Assembly (NCBI RefSeq): GCF_023115355.1
Contig: NZ_CP096021.1
Location: forward strand, 186,001 to 250,000
Direction of reading: 5' to 3'
DNA length: 64,000 nucleotides
Source: Halocatena salina
GTDB lineage: Archaea; Halobacteriota; Halobacteria; Halobacteriales; Haloarculaceae
The notes under the pieces were generated by a model. It saw only the letters and a program-made list of their open reading frames with translations. It was not told the origin of the DNA and made no database searches. A program made the translations under genes and the position numbers. The number at the start of each line of letters is the position of its first letter. Position 1 is the first letter of the stretch. Below, piece by piece: positions 28,095 through 36,841 of this stretch.

Positions 28095-28175
28095 GGTGAG
28101 AAGATCCCGACTGATGGAACCGTCATCGACGGACAGTCAGCGGTCGACGAATCGATGGTCACCGCCTTTGTCGTG
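28095..28175 (+). pseudogene. Sliver of a heavy-metal P-type ATPase (actuator domain)
   Basis: The frame reads GEKIPTDGTVIDGQSAVDES followed by MVTA. This matches the actuator-domain region around the TGES loop of CopA/ZntA-type ATPases, where DGxxxDGxSxVDESMVTGES is usual. It breaks just before GES. Nothing else of the ATPase is present. Confidence 0.55.
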
Positions 28176-28231
28176 AAGCGGGAGATTTTCGACATGGAAC
28201 ATCGGCAATTCCCCGCTTCAACTCCTTTGAG

Positions 28232-31200
28232 TTAGCGACTCGAATCGACGCCGTCTAGCGATTCACCAGAACCATCTTGTTGGAAATTCACCCAGTTGCG
28301 GGGGAGCCGTCGTTTGCTCAGCTCCATCGGCGATTCTGCGTCGTCATTCGCATGGTCTGGCGGCCCATCTCGTTTCTCTCCATCATCGTTCGCGTGTTCA
28401 GGTGGACCAGTACGCTTGCCCGCAAACGGCCTGAATCCAATAAGAAAGGTCATCGGATCGACATCTACTTGGTACTGTGACAGTGTTTGTGCTGGTGTGC
28501 CACCAACGCCCGCGACCGCGTGGTCAAGATGGACAGTGGTAACGTCTTCTTTTTCTTTCAGTTCGTAGACGTGGTCCGCTTCGGCAAGATTCTTGTACTG
28601 GTCGAGATTGACGTTCATCTCCGGCTGGCCGAAAGAGACTAGCCCGACTCCGTCATCGTTTGTGAGTGCCGTCCAGCGAGTATCCGTTTTGTTGCCGTTG
28701 TCTGATGGTGGCTGGTAGGGAACGAACTGATCGGCGACGCTCCCTGTATAAACACCGATCTCGGCCCCCCACTTCCGGTCGGGGTACGTCTCGTGCGGGC
28801 CACGACCATACCACTCAAACTGATCGAGGGTGTTCGGGACATCCATCGTTACGCCAATCCGAGGAAGCCAATGACTAATGGCATCCACGAGCGCTTGGTT
28901 CGGCTCCACATCGACGCCAAGAAGGATATCTCCACTTCCGAAGATCTTGTAACGGTACTGGGTGTTGAAGCCAGCATCGCTTGTGTTCCCCGAAACAAAG
29001 CTTTCGACCGCAACGTGGGCTACTGAGTCTTCGGCCTGCACAGCTTCAACGGACTCTACCTCGTGTTGAAGATTGTCGAGTCCGATATCGTACCACTCAT
29101 TCGATTCCGCAGCACCCCATTCTTGGATTTCGTTCTGGATGGGTGCTCGGAAGAAATCGAGGAGCGGGCCAGCACTCACCACCTCCGTCCCGTTGTAAGT
29201 CCCCGACGAAAGCGTCCCCTGGTCCTTACTGAGGACGTATTCGAAGTCATCGCCAGCGACAGTGATCTGCCTGCCGTCGTCGCTGACCGAAAGCCCTGGG
29301 AGTTCATCGATTTGTATCGTCGATGGCTCGGGAACGTCAAAGGGCACCTTCAGCTGATCGAACGCGAGCTGGTGGCCAGCATCCGCCCACTTCGTGTCCT
29401 CTGTCGTCTTGAAGCGGAGCGTGAGCCAGTACTCAACCCCCGGTTCCAGTTCCGGTTTACTGAATGGAATACTCACTACTGCGCTTTCATCAGGTGCGAT
29501 ATCAGTCGATAGGTTTCCGTTTTGGAGGATCTCATCGTCCGCTCGAAGCTCCCACGTCGTATCAAGCGTATTCAGATTAGCGAAGTGGAGGTGGTTGGTG
29601 ATTCTAACCTCACCGTTGATGAGATCCACAGCGGTGACGCCAACCGGTTGGTGGGCCTTTTTCAACTGTTCGAGACTCGGTTGCGGGACTCGATCCGCTG
29701 AAATAACACCGTTCAAACAGAACGGGTTGTCGTCATAGAATCTATACTCGGTTGTTTCACCGTCAGCTTGTGTTGTTCGGTGGACGGCTTGGTTAACCCA
29801 ATCCCAAACGAACCCACCTTGGAAGCGGTCATATTCGTCGTATTGCCGGAGTACCGGATCTTGCGTGTACTGCTTGAAATCCATCCAGAGAACCGCGCTG
29901 TTCGGCGGTGAACTATCACTTACCGCGCTTTTGACCTCCGAGTTCGATAACGCTCGATTATACACTCTGATCTGACTGATCGACGCGTCCGTGTACCGGT
30001 TCTCCTGAGCGTTGTAGCCGATCGTAGCCGGATAGTCATAGTTCTCTGGCTTTAACGTCGAGGCATCGTGGGATTCTTCGGCAAGAAGCTCACCGTCGAC
30101 CAAGAGTTTCAGGGTGGAATTCGTTGCAACACCGACAACATCATGATAGCTGTCCGTCCAGTCATCAGGCACCGGCACATTAAGGGTCTGCCAACTGTTG
30201 TTTCGGTCATAGATGAAGAACTGGAGTTTCGGCACTGTGTCACCCGGTATGATCTTTAGGGCGTACTGCTGATCACCACGTGCAATGTATGGATCGTCGT
30301 TTTGGATATCTTTGTCCTTAACGCGGGCCCATACCGTGAATCCCGGTTCGCTGAAATCGAGACTCGAGTCTTCACCCACATTAATATAACCGTCGTTATC
30401 AAGGATTACCGCCCCGTTGTCCTCCTCAACGATCTGCAGGTCACCGACCAATGTCCCGTCGTTACTGGCACTAGATTGATCCGTGAAGATCGTCTCCGTG
30501 ACGGTTCTGTGATCGGGCTGTATCCATTTCCAAAAATCATGGAATAAACCGCCACTATTGCCCATTGCGTGAGCGTACTCGCCCATAATGATCGGTTTGC
30601 CCTCCGAATTTGCTTCTATCGCCGCTTTCATACCATCTGGCGAAGGGTAGCGCGGTCCGATGATTGGCGCATATGGGGCATCTCCGCCGAAACCGCTTCC
30701 AAAGCCGCCACTGTTGTCTTGATGGTAGAGGAACCGAGTGGGATCGATACCAGTGCCTGCGTCGCCGTCGTTGTCCTCATCCTCGCCTGTTATATACTCA
30801 GCCATCTCGTAGTGTACATTATGGAGACCGGCTTCGTTGCCGGTGCTCCACGTGAAGATACAGGGCCGGTTTTTGTCACACTGGATCATCCGCCGGAACC
30901 GCTCAAGCGCCTGTGCATCCCAGTTGTCGGTCTGCCCGAGCAGGTTTGTGTTCCAGTGGGTCTCTACGTTCAGTTCGTCCTGGACGTAGAGGCCGTACTC
31001 ATCGGCGAGGTAGTACACTGACGGATCCCGCGGGTAGTGCGAACACCGGAGGGCGTTCACATTGTGCCTCTTCATCAGGCTGAAATCTTTTTTGACCGTC
31101 TCTATGGGCACGTATCGTCCATGGTCTGGGTGGTGCTCATGGCTGTTTACTCCACGGATGTTGACCGGTTGCCCGTTGACGTGGATCTTGTTATCCTTGA

Positions 31201-32392
31201 TTGTGAACTCGCGGAAGCCAACAGGTTCAAACATCGCCTCGGCGGTTGATCCGCCAGTCACATGCTCGAGTACGAGCGTATAGAGCGTGGGATCTTCGGC
31301 TGACCATTTCTCCAGTTCGGTGACGGTAGTCTCCGCCGAGAGAGTCACACCCTCAGGACCGACCAGCCCCGATGTCTCAAAGCTTGACACTTTCGCGTTA
31401 TCTGTGCCGAAGAGATGCCCTCGAAGCGTATGATGACCCTGATTTGTTCCAGTGTAGTTAGCCAGTTCAGCGTCCACCCGAAGCGTGGCGTCCTCGAAGT
31501 CGTCATCAAGATTAGTCCGAACGAAAAAATCACGAAGATGAACCTGTGGTGTTGAATAGAGGTAGACTGATCGGTAGATCCCCGAAAACCGGAACATATC
31601 CTGCGTCTCGAGCGCTTCACCATCAGAGAACCGATACACTTGAACTGTGAGGGTGTGTTCGGACCCGGACGAAATATTGTCTGTGATGTCGAATTCGGTG
31701 GCCGTCATCGAGCCCTGGTTATAGCCGATGTAGGTGTCATCAATCCATACGAAGAATGCTTGCTTCACACCCTCGAAATGGAGGAATGTTTCTCGACCAT
31801 CCCAGCCATTTGGGACGCTGAATTCCCGGCGGTACGTCCCGACTGGGTTGTAGTCATTAGGGACTTCTGGTGGAGTCGTGTTCGTTGCTTCGTCGATCCC
31901 TGTCCACGTCAGTGGGGTATTTAAATAGACGAACTGGTCGTAGCCCTGCGTCTGCCAACAACTTGGAACGGTGATCGTGTCCCAATCGATATCCGCGTAC
32001 GAATCAGGCACATCTGCAGGTTTCTTATACCAAACAAAATCCCAGTTTCCATTCAGTAACCGAAAGTTAGAGGATTCGTTTAAACGGGATTCGAGTTCGG
32101 TGAAAGGTGTATTAGCGTCACGCGCGGCCGACACCGAGTTGAAGGGAATAGCCGTGTGGACGTGTGGCGGTTCTTGGTTTTCCTTGAACACGCTGGGGGC
32201 CTCGATATATTCTGAGAGATTCGAGATCGTGCCGGGATTGCTGGATGATGATGGTACTGCAGTTGCTGTCGTGAAGACAGTCGACGTGATTCCGGTGAGT
32301 CCCGTGAAGCCAGCAGCTTGAAGAAACCGACGTCGATTCGTCTGGAGCGTACTATTCGCCTGATCTGTGTAACTGGATATTTCTTGACCCAT
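28232..32392 (-). CDS. Exported GH2 beta-galactosidase-like enzyme with LamG domain inserted in the catalytic barrel
   Basis: This 1386-residue protein has a Tat signal (NRRRFLQAAGFTG, residues 19-31). GH2 domains follow: a jelly-roll at about 100-290, an Ig-like domain, and a TIM barrel with acid/base Glu520 in TGNEAG and nucleophile Glu605 in MGEYAHAMGN. A LamG/concanavalin-like domain (about 632-842; FSEPGFTVWARV, YTDASISQIRVYNRAL) is inserted after the nucleophile and before QGGFVWDWVNQ. The C-terminal beta-galactosidase small-chain domain has FEWYGRGPHETYPDRK. The tail carries a near-duplicate (GPPEHANDDGEKRD, GPPDHANDDAES). It should act outside the cell on beta-galactosides of a polymer. 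Fine specificity is unknown. Confidence 0.9.
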   Translation of the reverse strand: MGQEISSYTDQANSTLQTNRRRFLQAAGFTGLTGITSTVFTTATAVPSSSSNPGTISNLSEYIEAPSVFKENQEPPHVHTAIPFNSVSAARDANTPFTELESRLNESSNFRLLNGNWDFVWYKKPADVPDSYADIDWDTITVPSCWQTQGYDQFVYLNTPLTWTGIDEATNTTPPEVPNDYNPVGTYRREFSVPNGWDGRETFLHFEGVKQAFFVWIDDTYIGYNQGSMTATEFDITDNISSGSEHTLTVQVYRFSDGEALETQDMFRFSGIYRSVYLYSTPQVHLRDFFVRTNLDDDFEDATLRVDAELANYTGTNQGHHTLRGHLFGTDNAKVSSFETSGLVGPEGVTLSAETTVTELEKWSAEDPTLYTLVLEHVTGGSTAEAMFEPVGFREFTIKDNKIHVNGQPVNIRGVNSHEHHPDHGRYVPIETVKKDFSLMKRHNVNALRCSHYPRDPSVYYLADEYGLYVQDELNVETHWNTNLLGQTDNWDAQALERFRRMIQCDKNRPCIFTWSTGNEAGLHNVHYEMAEYITGEDEDNDGDAGTGIDPTRFLYHQDNSGGFGSGFGGDAPYAPIIGPRYPSPDGMKAAIEANSEGKPIIMGEYAHAMGNSGGLFHDFWKWIQPDHRTVTETIFTDQSSASNDGTLVGDLQIVEEDNGAVILDNDGYINVGEDSSLDFSEPGFTVWARVKDKDIQNDDPYIARGDQQYALKIIPGDTVPKLQFFIYDRNNSWQTLNVPVPDDWTDSYHDVVGVATNSTLKLLVDGELLAEESHDASTLKPENYDYPATIGYNAQENRYTDASISQIRVYNRALSNSEVKSAVSDSSPPNSAVLWMDFKQYTQDPVLRQYDEYDRFQGGFVWDWVNQAVHRTTQADGETTEYRFYDDNPFCLNGVISADRVPQPSLEQLKKAHQPVGVTAVDLINGEVRITNHLHFANLNTLDTTWELRADDEILQNGNLSTDIAPDESAVVSIPFSKPELEPGVEYWLTLRFKTTEDTKWADAGHQLAFDQLKVPFDVPEPSTIQIDELPGLSVSDDGRQITVAGDDFEYVLSKDQGTLSSGTYNGTEVVSAGPLLDFFRAPIQNEIQEWGAAESNEWYDIGLDNLQHEVESVEAVQAEDSVAHVAVESFVSGNTSDAGFNTQYRYKIFGSGDILLGVDVEPNQALVDAISHWLPRIGVTMDVPNTLDQFEWYGRGPHETYPDRKWGAEIGVYTGSVADQFVPYQPPSDNGNKTDTRWTALTNDDGVGLVSFGQPEMNVNLDQYKNLAEADHVYELKEKEDVTTVHLDHAVAGVGGTPAQTLSQYQVDVDPMTFLIGFRPFAGKRTGPPEHANDDGEKRDGPPDHANDDAESPMELSKRRLPRNWVNFQQDGSGESLDGVDSSR

Positions 32393-32545
32393 TGGTTAGA
32401 TCTTGTACGTTATCCGCATTCCACTTATTTTCTGTAAACTAATTACACGGTTGCACTTCTAGGCCATATACTTTACTATTTGAAAATTATATGATATATC
32501 TAGATCGCAATCACATATTTATAAATTGATTATTTCGGGTGTTGG

Positions 32546-33285
32546 GTGAATTGCTGTTCCCCCCTCTGGCTCGGTGTGCCCGTCTGTGTCGGGCTCGGAG
32601 TGACTATCAGAGTACAGGTCAGGAGGGGGTCGGCATCATCGGTAATCGACATCTGCATCGTTGGACTCCTCCTTTTGTCCACCGTTTCCGGTACGTTCGC
32701 CGCCAGTACTCTCGGGCAAGCGACGATGGCCGACAGCCAATCGATCGACCAACTCCGAGACACGGATCCAACCCATCCCCGTATCCTTCCCGAAAGTGTC
32801 GCCGATCGCTACGCTTCGAACACGCTGGACTTCCCCAAATACCAGACCTCTGATGGAGACAGTACCATCCACAACGGCACTCCTCTCTGGTCGTATGCGC
32901 TCTCACCGGATGGGACCTGGAATCAGCTGACGAAACAGCAACAGTACCGTTATGTTCGACATGACGAGCCAGAACGCGGCAGTGTCGACGACCACAGGAG
33001 ATCTCAAGAAAGGCATCAGTAGGCCTTCTACAACGATTATCAATGGCATCTTCTCAAACACGGCAAGTACCTTGCCAACTACGAGGATCCGTTCATGGTC
33101 GTTCACGAGGGCCACCAATACGTCGCAGTGCCCTACACCGAATCCCAGTTCCACTGGCTCCCTCCCTCCACACGACGCCCACATGGAGTGGCGTGATGCT
33201 CATCAACGATACAGGAGAGATCACCGATCTCACACCGAAAGAAGTCCGCCAACACCCGGTATTAGACGACCCACACCTCGCATGA
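32546..33285 (+). pseudogene. Frameshifted gene for a membrane-anchored haloarchaeal protein of unknown function
   Basis: Three frames in sequence look like one protein. The first has a hydrophobic segment (VGLLLLSTVSGTFAAS), then RILPESVADRYASNTLDFPK and NGTPLWSYALSPDGTWNQL. The second has MFDMTSQNAAVSTTTGDLKKG. The third, after more shifts, has YQWHLLKHGKYLANYEDPF, VVHEGHQYVAVPY and TWSGVMLINDTGEITDLTP. Frameshifts at about 32945, 33025 and 33165 break it. I do not recognise the family. Confidence 0.55.
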
Positions 33286-33579
33286 CGAGGAAATAAACTC
33301 GCTTCTGTTCCAGGAGACGGAAACAAGCAACCGTTTTTGACCCGTAGGATGTTTTGTGGATCATAGTTTTGATTCACGTGTCCTGTCAAGACCGCAGGCG
33401 TCCCTCCGAACCGACGAGCAGCACATTGGTCGGCGTCCTTTGCCATGTCCAGGGAACGACCGTTCGAACGATAACTATGCCACACCGTTCGGTGATGACG
33501 GACGCACCCGAACAGGGCGTCCGTTAGCCACGCCGTAGCAGGATCTCGCTTGCATTACAGTTGTAATCCTGTAATTAGA

Positions 33580-34235
33580 ATGCTGTCGATCCGCTCGAAC
33601 CGGAGAGCTGGCTCGTGCTGAGCGTTCGTCGGCTATCGGTGCAGTGTATTCTACGTCGGTTGGGACTCGTGTGAGATACGGGACTCGTCGTCAAGGACGG
33701 GACCGAATACAGGATGTCGCTCCGATTTTTGGAGTTCGGGGACAGACTCAGGAACGTGATCACAGCCGTTGGAGAGGGACTGGCGAGATGACGAACATGG
33801 CCGTGCGGGAGGGCAACGAACTGGTCGTCGTCCATATGTCGGAAAGGGACAACGCGATCGAAAAACAGACACCTGTCGGAAAGCGCAACCATCTCCACTG
33901 CACGGGATTGGGCAAGGCAGTACTGGCCGAACCCTCCAAAGAGCAGGTCCACAGAATCGTCGGCAACGTTGGTCTCCCAGCATCGACCTCGAACACGATC
34001 ACCGGTAGGGAGGGGTTATTTGATGCTCTCAAAAACATACGGCAACAGGGGTACGCGCGGGACGCAGAGGAGTTGTACGAGGGAGTCTACTGCATTGTGA
34101 CATCAGTCAAGAAGGGTGACGATCTTGCCGGCGCAATCAGTGTGACTGGACACCGGTGCGTCGGTTCAGTAACGAACAGTATCAAGCAGATCTCAGGCGC
34201 TCCCTGCTCGAAGCGGCGAGCGTCATCGAGCTGAA
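33580..34235 (+). pseudogene. IclR-family transcriptional regulator, broken
   Basis: The effector-binding half is readable: NMAVREGNELVVVHMSERDN, TPVGKRNHLHCTGLGKAVLA, GREGLFDALKNIRQQGYARD and DDLAGAISVTGH. All parallel the intact IclR protein at 55216. The DNA-binding half is scattered over other frames: ELARAERSSAIGAVYSTSVG near 33604, then LVVKDGTEYRMSLRFLEFG near 33680. At least two frameshifts lie before codon 60 of the effector half. It probably once controlled the adjacent GH2/BNR genes. Confidence 0.7.
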
Positions 34236-34411
34236 TCTGAAATTCCATAGCTAGGTTCGAGTTGCTTGTTCTTCCGTTGATTACAATAGTGCGATCGTAC
34301 TTCCCGACGAGGCAGCGTTTCATCTACGCTCGATCGAATTCACTATAATCAAAAATCTGACCACCAGTGTTCGACCCCGACCGGAAACGCACTGCGGAAA
34401 AAGAACTGGCC

Positions 34412-34813
34412 TCAGACGTCGTTGCGAATCGCCAGTTCGAGCGTTATGGCGGTGACTCGGGCGTTGGAAACACAAAGCCGGGCGGTCCCACCGTTACAAT
34501 CAGCAGGGACTTTCGACCACCCGGTCGTGCGGATGCCGGTTCCTTCCTCGACAGTCGCGCTGTCGCTGTACTGGATCGAATCGCCCGACGGATCCGAGAG
34601 GGCGATCCGAACCGCGCCGTCTCCAGCATCGCTCGCGGGTTCCAACTGCGCAGTGACCCTGACGTACAGCGGCGTTGCCGGCGTCGCGCGCGTGATTTCA
34701 AGCGCGGTCGGCGTGGTGGTGAAGTCGTCGCTCTCGCGTGTCACTGGTGGAACCTCTTGGAGTCCGGTGGCGTCGACCGTAACCATGTGGGCGAGCGGTT
34801 CGTCCATCATTCC
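34412..34813 (-). CDS. Jelly-roll-like module, translationally coupled to or split from the BNR protein
   Basis: This frame of about 130 residues begins at the ATGs at 34811-34813 or 34808-34810 (MMDEPLAHMVTVD), overlapping the stop of the upstream BNR gene as ATGATG/TGA. Its content, TALEITRATPATPLYVRVTA and later SATVEEGTGIRTTGWSKVPA, repeats the pattern of the upstream protein's last module (VALAITETTVPATPVYARAI, then TEVTGEHQTGTTEWTKVTQA). The two are therefore tandem copies of one beta-sandwich module, now in different frames. It may be the lost C-terminus of the BNR protein after a one-base frameshift, or a real coupled gene. It has no signal peptide of its own, which favours the frameshift view. 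Confidence 0.5.
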   Translation of the reverse strand, partial: GMMDEPLAHMVTVDATGLQEVPPVTRESDDFTTTPTALEITRATPATPLYVRVTAQLEPASDAGDGAVRIALSDPSGDSIQYSDSATVEEGTGIRTTGWSKVPADCNGGTARLCVSNARVTAITLELAIRNDV

Positions 34814-36693
34814 GATGCACCTCGCGTAGGAGCGACCGTGTTCTCGTACGGCGTTGGATCGTGGTATCCTAGTTGTAGGTTCACAGCAGACACCTGTACT
34901 GACGACTTGTTCGGACTCGCCACTTGTGCGGTGATGACTCCCGCCCGGAAAGCCTGTGTTACTTTGGTCCACTCGGTTGTACCGGTCTGGTGTTCCCCGG
35001 TGACCTCGGTGGACTCGCCGTGCGTCGTGCCGTGTTTCCCATCGATTTTTACCCGGACAGCAGCCAATCCGTCTGCAGACTCGATCGTAGCGATCGCCCT
35101 TGCGTAGACCGGTGTCGCTGGAACGGTCGTCTCAGTGATCGCGAGCGCAACGCTCGTATCCTCGAACGACGTGCCATCCGCGATTACCGGACCATTAGCT
35201 AGTCCGGTCGAGACGTACGTGGTCAGTTCGTCCGGTTTCTCACTCGAAAGGGAGATCGATCGGTGCGTACGGTCGAGCGTATCGACGTCGACGTCAGTGA
35301 TTCCGAGCAGAGAGTGCGTACTCCACGGAACGTCTCCGACGTTCTGTTGGTGGTCGACGAAGCTCAGGACGCGATCTGTTCGCCAACGATGGGGATCGAT
35401 GTGAACGTCGCTCCACGCCACATTGCGCTTGTAGAGGACGGACGTCTGCCACTCGCCGTCGAGTTTCTCGACCAGTAGCGGCCAGCTTCCGTTCTCGAAA
35501 TCCCGCGTGAGGATGTGTACGTCGCCGTCGTCACCGACGACGATCCCCATTCGACCGATCGGCGAGGCGACCACGCCAGGTCCGCCGAGGCGGACGTTGG
35601 TCGTCCGATCCGTCGCGGCTTCGGTGACCCACTCACCGTCGTCCAGAGAGGCGTGAAACACTTGGGTGAAGTCGTTCTCGTCGTCACGGTAGTATGCAAC
35701 GTGTGGCGCGTTGTTTCGCGGATCGTAGCTCGCCCACCCCTGATTGATGAGATTGCTGTTTTCGGGGATCGGATCGACGATTTCAGCCGAACCGTACGTG
35801 ATCGGGAGATCATACCGCGATCCGTCGCTTTTCTCCCACGTCTCACTACCGTCGGTGCTGCGGGCGTACGATAGATCTCCGTTCGTCTGGACGTTCCCCG
35901 TCTCCCGCCAACAGAAGAAGTAGTGGAGCATCCCGTCGTCGGACTGAACGAGGTTCCACATGTAGGAGTTATACTCGTTTCCGTTCCACGCGCCGTCGAT
36001 CAGCGGGTGGTGCACCGGTTCCCACGCTTCTGCACGAGGATTCCACCGATTCAGTATCCAGTTCCCAGCGCCGGACTGTCCATCGCGGTAGCCCGCGAGA
36101 AGAGTTCCGTCGAGCAGCCGCGTGAACTCAAGGTAGGTGACGCTCGACTCGTTCTGTCCGGTCATCCCTTCCCGCTCGGCACCGAACAAACCGATATCTT
36201 CGGGATGCGTGCTCCGCCGCCAGCGGATCGTCGAATCACGAGTGTTGTAGCTGAGGAAGACGTGCCCGTCGGGACCGATTCCAACGCTCGGCGTCCAGTG
36301 ACCGTTGCGCGCGTCGATCTCGATACCAGTTCGGTTCCGTTCCCACTCCCCGTCAGGAAGATCGCGTGCAGTGACGACCAGTTGGCCAGCGTGCGTCCAG
36401 TACGCGTAGTACTGTCGCCCCTCGTGCGTTTTCAGCCGTGGCATAAACGGGGGGGTGTCGGTCTGGGCGTTACCCAAGCCATGGTTGGTGAGGTCGTACC
36501 TAGTGAGTGCACTCGCGAAACCGGCGTTCGTCACCTCTCCGGTTGCACCCGCCATCACGCTGTCAGTTCCGACCAGCCCGGATACTCCAAGTGCTCCGAT
36601 CGCCTTGAGGTACTCGCGTCGATCGACGTTGCGGAATTCCTGACGTGGTTCGTCTTCGCTGCTGTGTTCGTCTAAATTCGAGTTAGCTGTCAT
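34807..36693 (-). CDS. Exported BNR-type beta-propeller protein, putative polysaccharide lyase or hydrolase
   Basis: The 628-residue product starts at the ATG 36691-36693 (MTANSNLDEH) and has a Tat signal (DRREYLKAIGALGVSG). Residues about 60-480 form a beta-propeller of the BNR_4 type, with blocks WTPSVGIGPDGHVFLSYNTR, YNSYMWNLVQSDDGMLHYFF and INQGWASYDPRNNAPHVAYY. A C-terminal beta-sandwich module of about 100 residues follows. This fold class includes polysaccharide lyases such as the PL24/PL25 ulvan lyases, but I cannot confirm catalytic residues, so lyase activity is a guess. It is probably secreted. Its stop overlaps a further module in another frame. Two overlapping palindromes sit just before its start. 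Confidence 0.8.
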   Translation of the reverse strand: MTANSNLDEHSSEDEPRQEFRNVDRREYLKAIGALGVSGLVGTDSVMAGATGEVTNAGFASALTRYDLTNHGLGNAQTDTPPFMPRLKTHEGRQYYAYWTHAGQLVVTARDLPDGEWERNRTGIEIDARNGHWTPSVGIGPDGHVFLSYNTRDSTIRWRRSTHPEDIGLFGAEREGMTGQNESSVTYLEFTRLLDGTLLAGYRDGQSGAGNWILNRWNPRAEAWEPVHHPLIDGAWNGNEYNSYMWNLVQSDDGMLHYFFCWRETGNVQTNGDLSYARSTDGSETWEKSDGSRYDLPITYGSAEIVDPIPENSNLINQGWASYDPRNNAPHVAYYRDDENDFTQVFHASLDDGEWVTEAATDRTTNVRLGGPGVVASPIGRMGIVVGDDGDVHILTRDFENGSWPLLVEKLDGEWQTSVLYKRNVAWSDVHIDPHRWRTDRVLSFVDHQQNVGDVPWSTHSLLGITDVDVDTLDRTHRSISLSSEKPDELTTYVSTGLANGPVIADGTSFEDTSVALAITETTVPATPVYARAIATIESADGLAAVRVKIDGKHGTTHGESTEVTGEHQTGTTEWTKVTQAFRAGVITAQVASPNKSSVQVSAVNLQLGYHDPTPYENTVAPTRGASE

Positions 36694-36695
36694 CG

Positions 36696-36719
36696 TACCA
36701 TATGGTAGGTGACTACCAT
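36696..36719. promoter_or_regulatory. Overlapping palindromes just upstream of the BNR gene start
   Basis: A perfect 12-bp palindrome (TACCATATGGTA, 36696-36707) overlaps an inverted repeat with 7-bp arms (ATGGTAG, 4-base loop, CTACCAT; 36702-36719). Both lie within 26 bp of the start codon, downstream of an AT-rich promoter-like stretch (about 36745-36778). They could be an operator or mutually exclusive 5' leader hairpins. Confidence 0.4.
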
Positions 36720-36841
36720 CATCTGATTTCGGATCGTCTGCATTAACAGTATTGATTATTATTGACAAATATATTGGAAGCGATAGCCGATCCTTCCGAC
36801 TGGTGTCGTTCCCGACGATCACCATCCCCTTCTGACGGGCG

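Noticed and set aside
28300-28420. Possible CRISPR-like or satellite repeat
   Set aside because: It is only two imperfect copies of a GPPxHANDD coding repeat at the C-terminus of the GH2 enzyme.
34807-36693. Firm call as ulvan lyase
   Set aside because: The propeller type fits several lyase and non-lyase families, catalytic residues could not be matched, and no sulfatase is encoded nearby.
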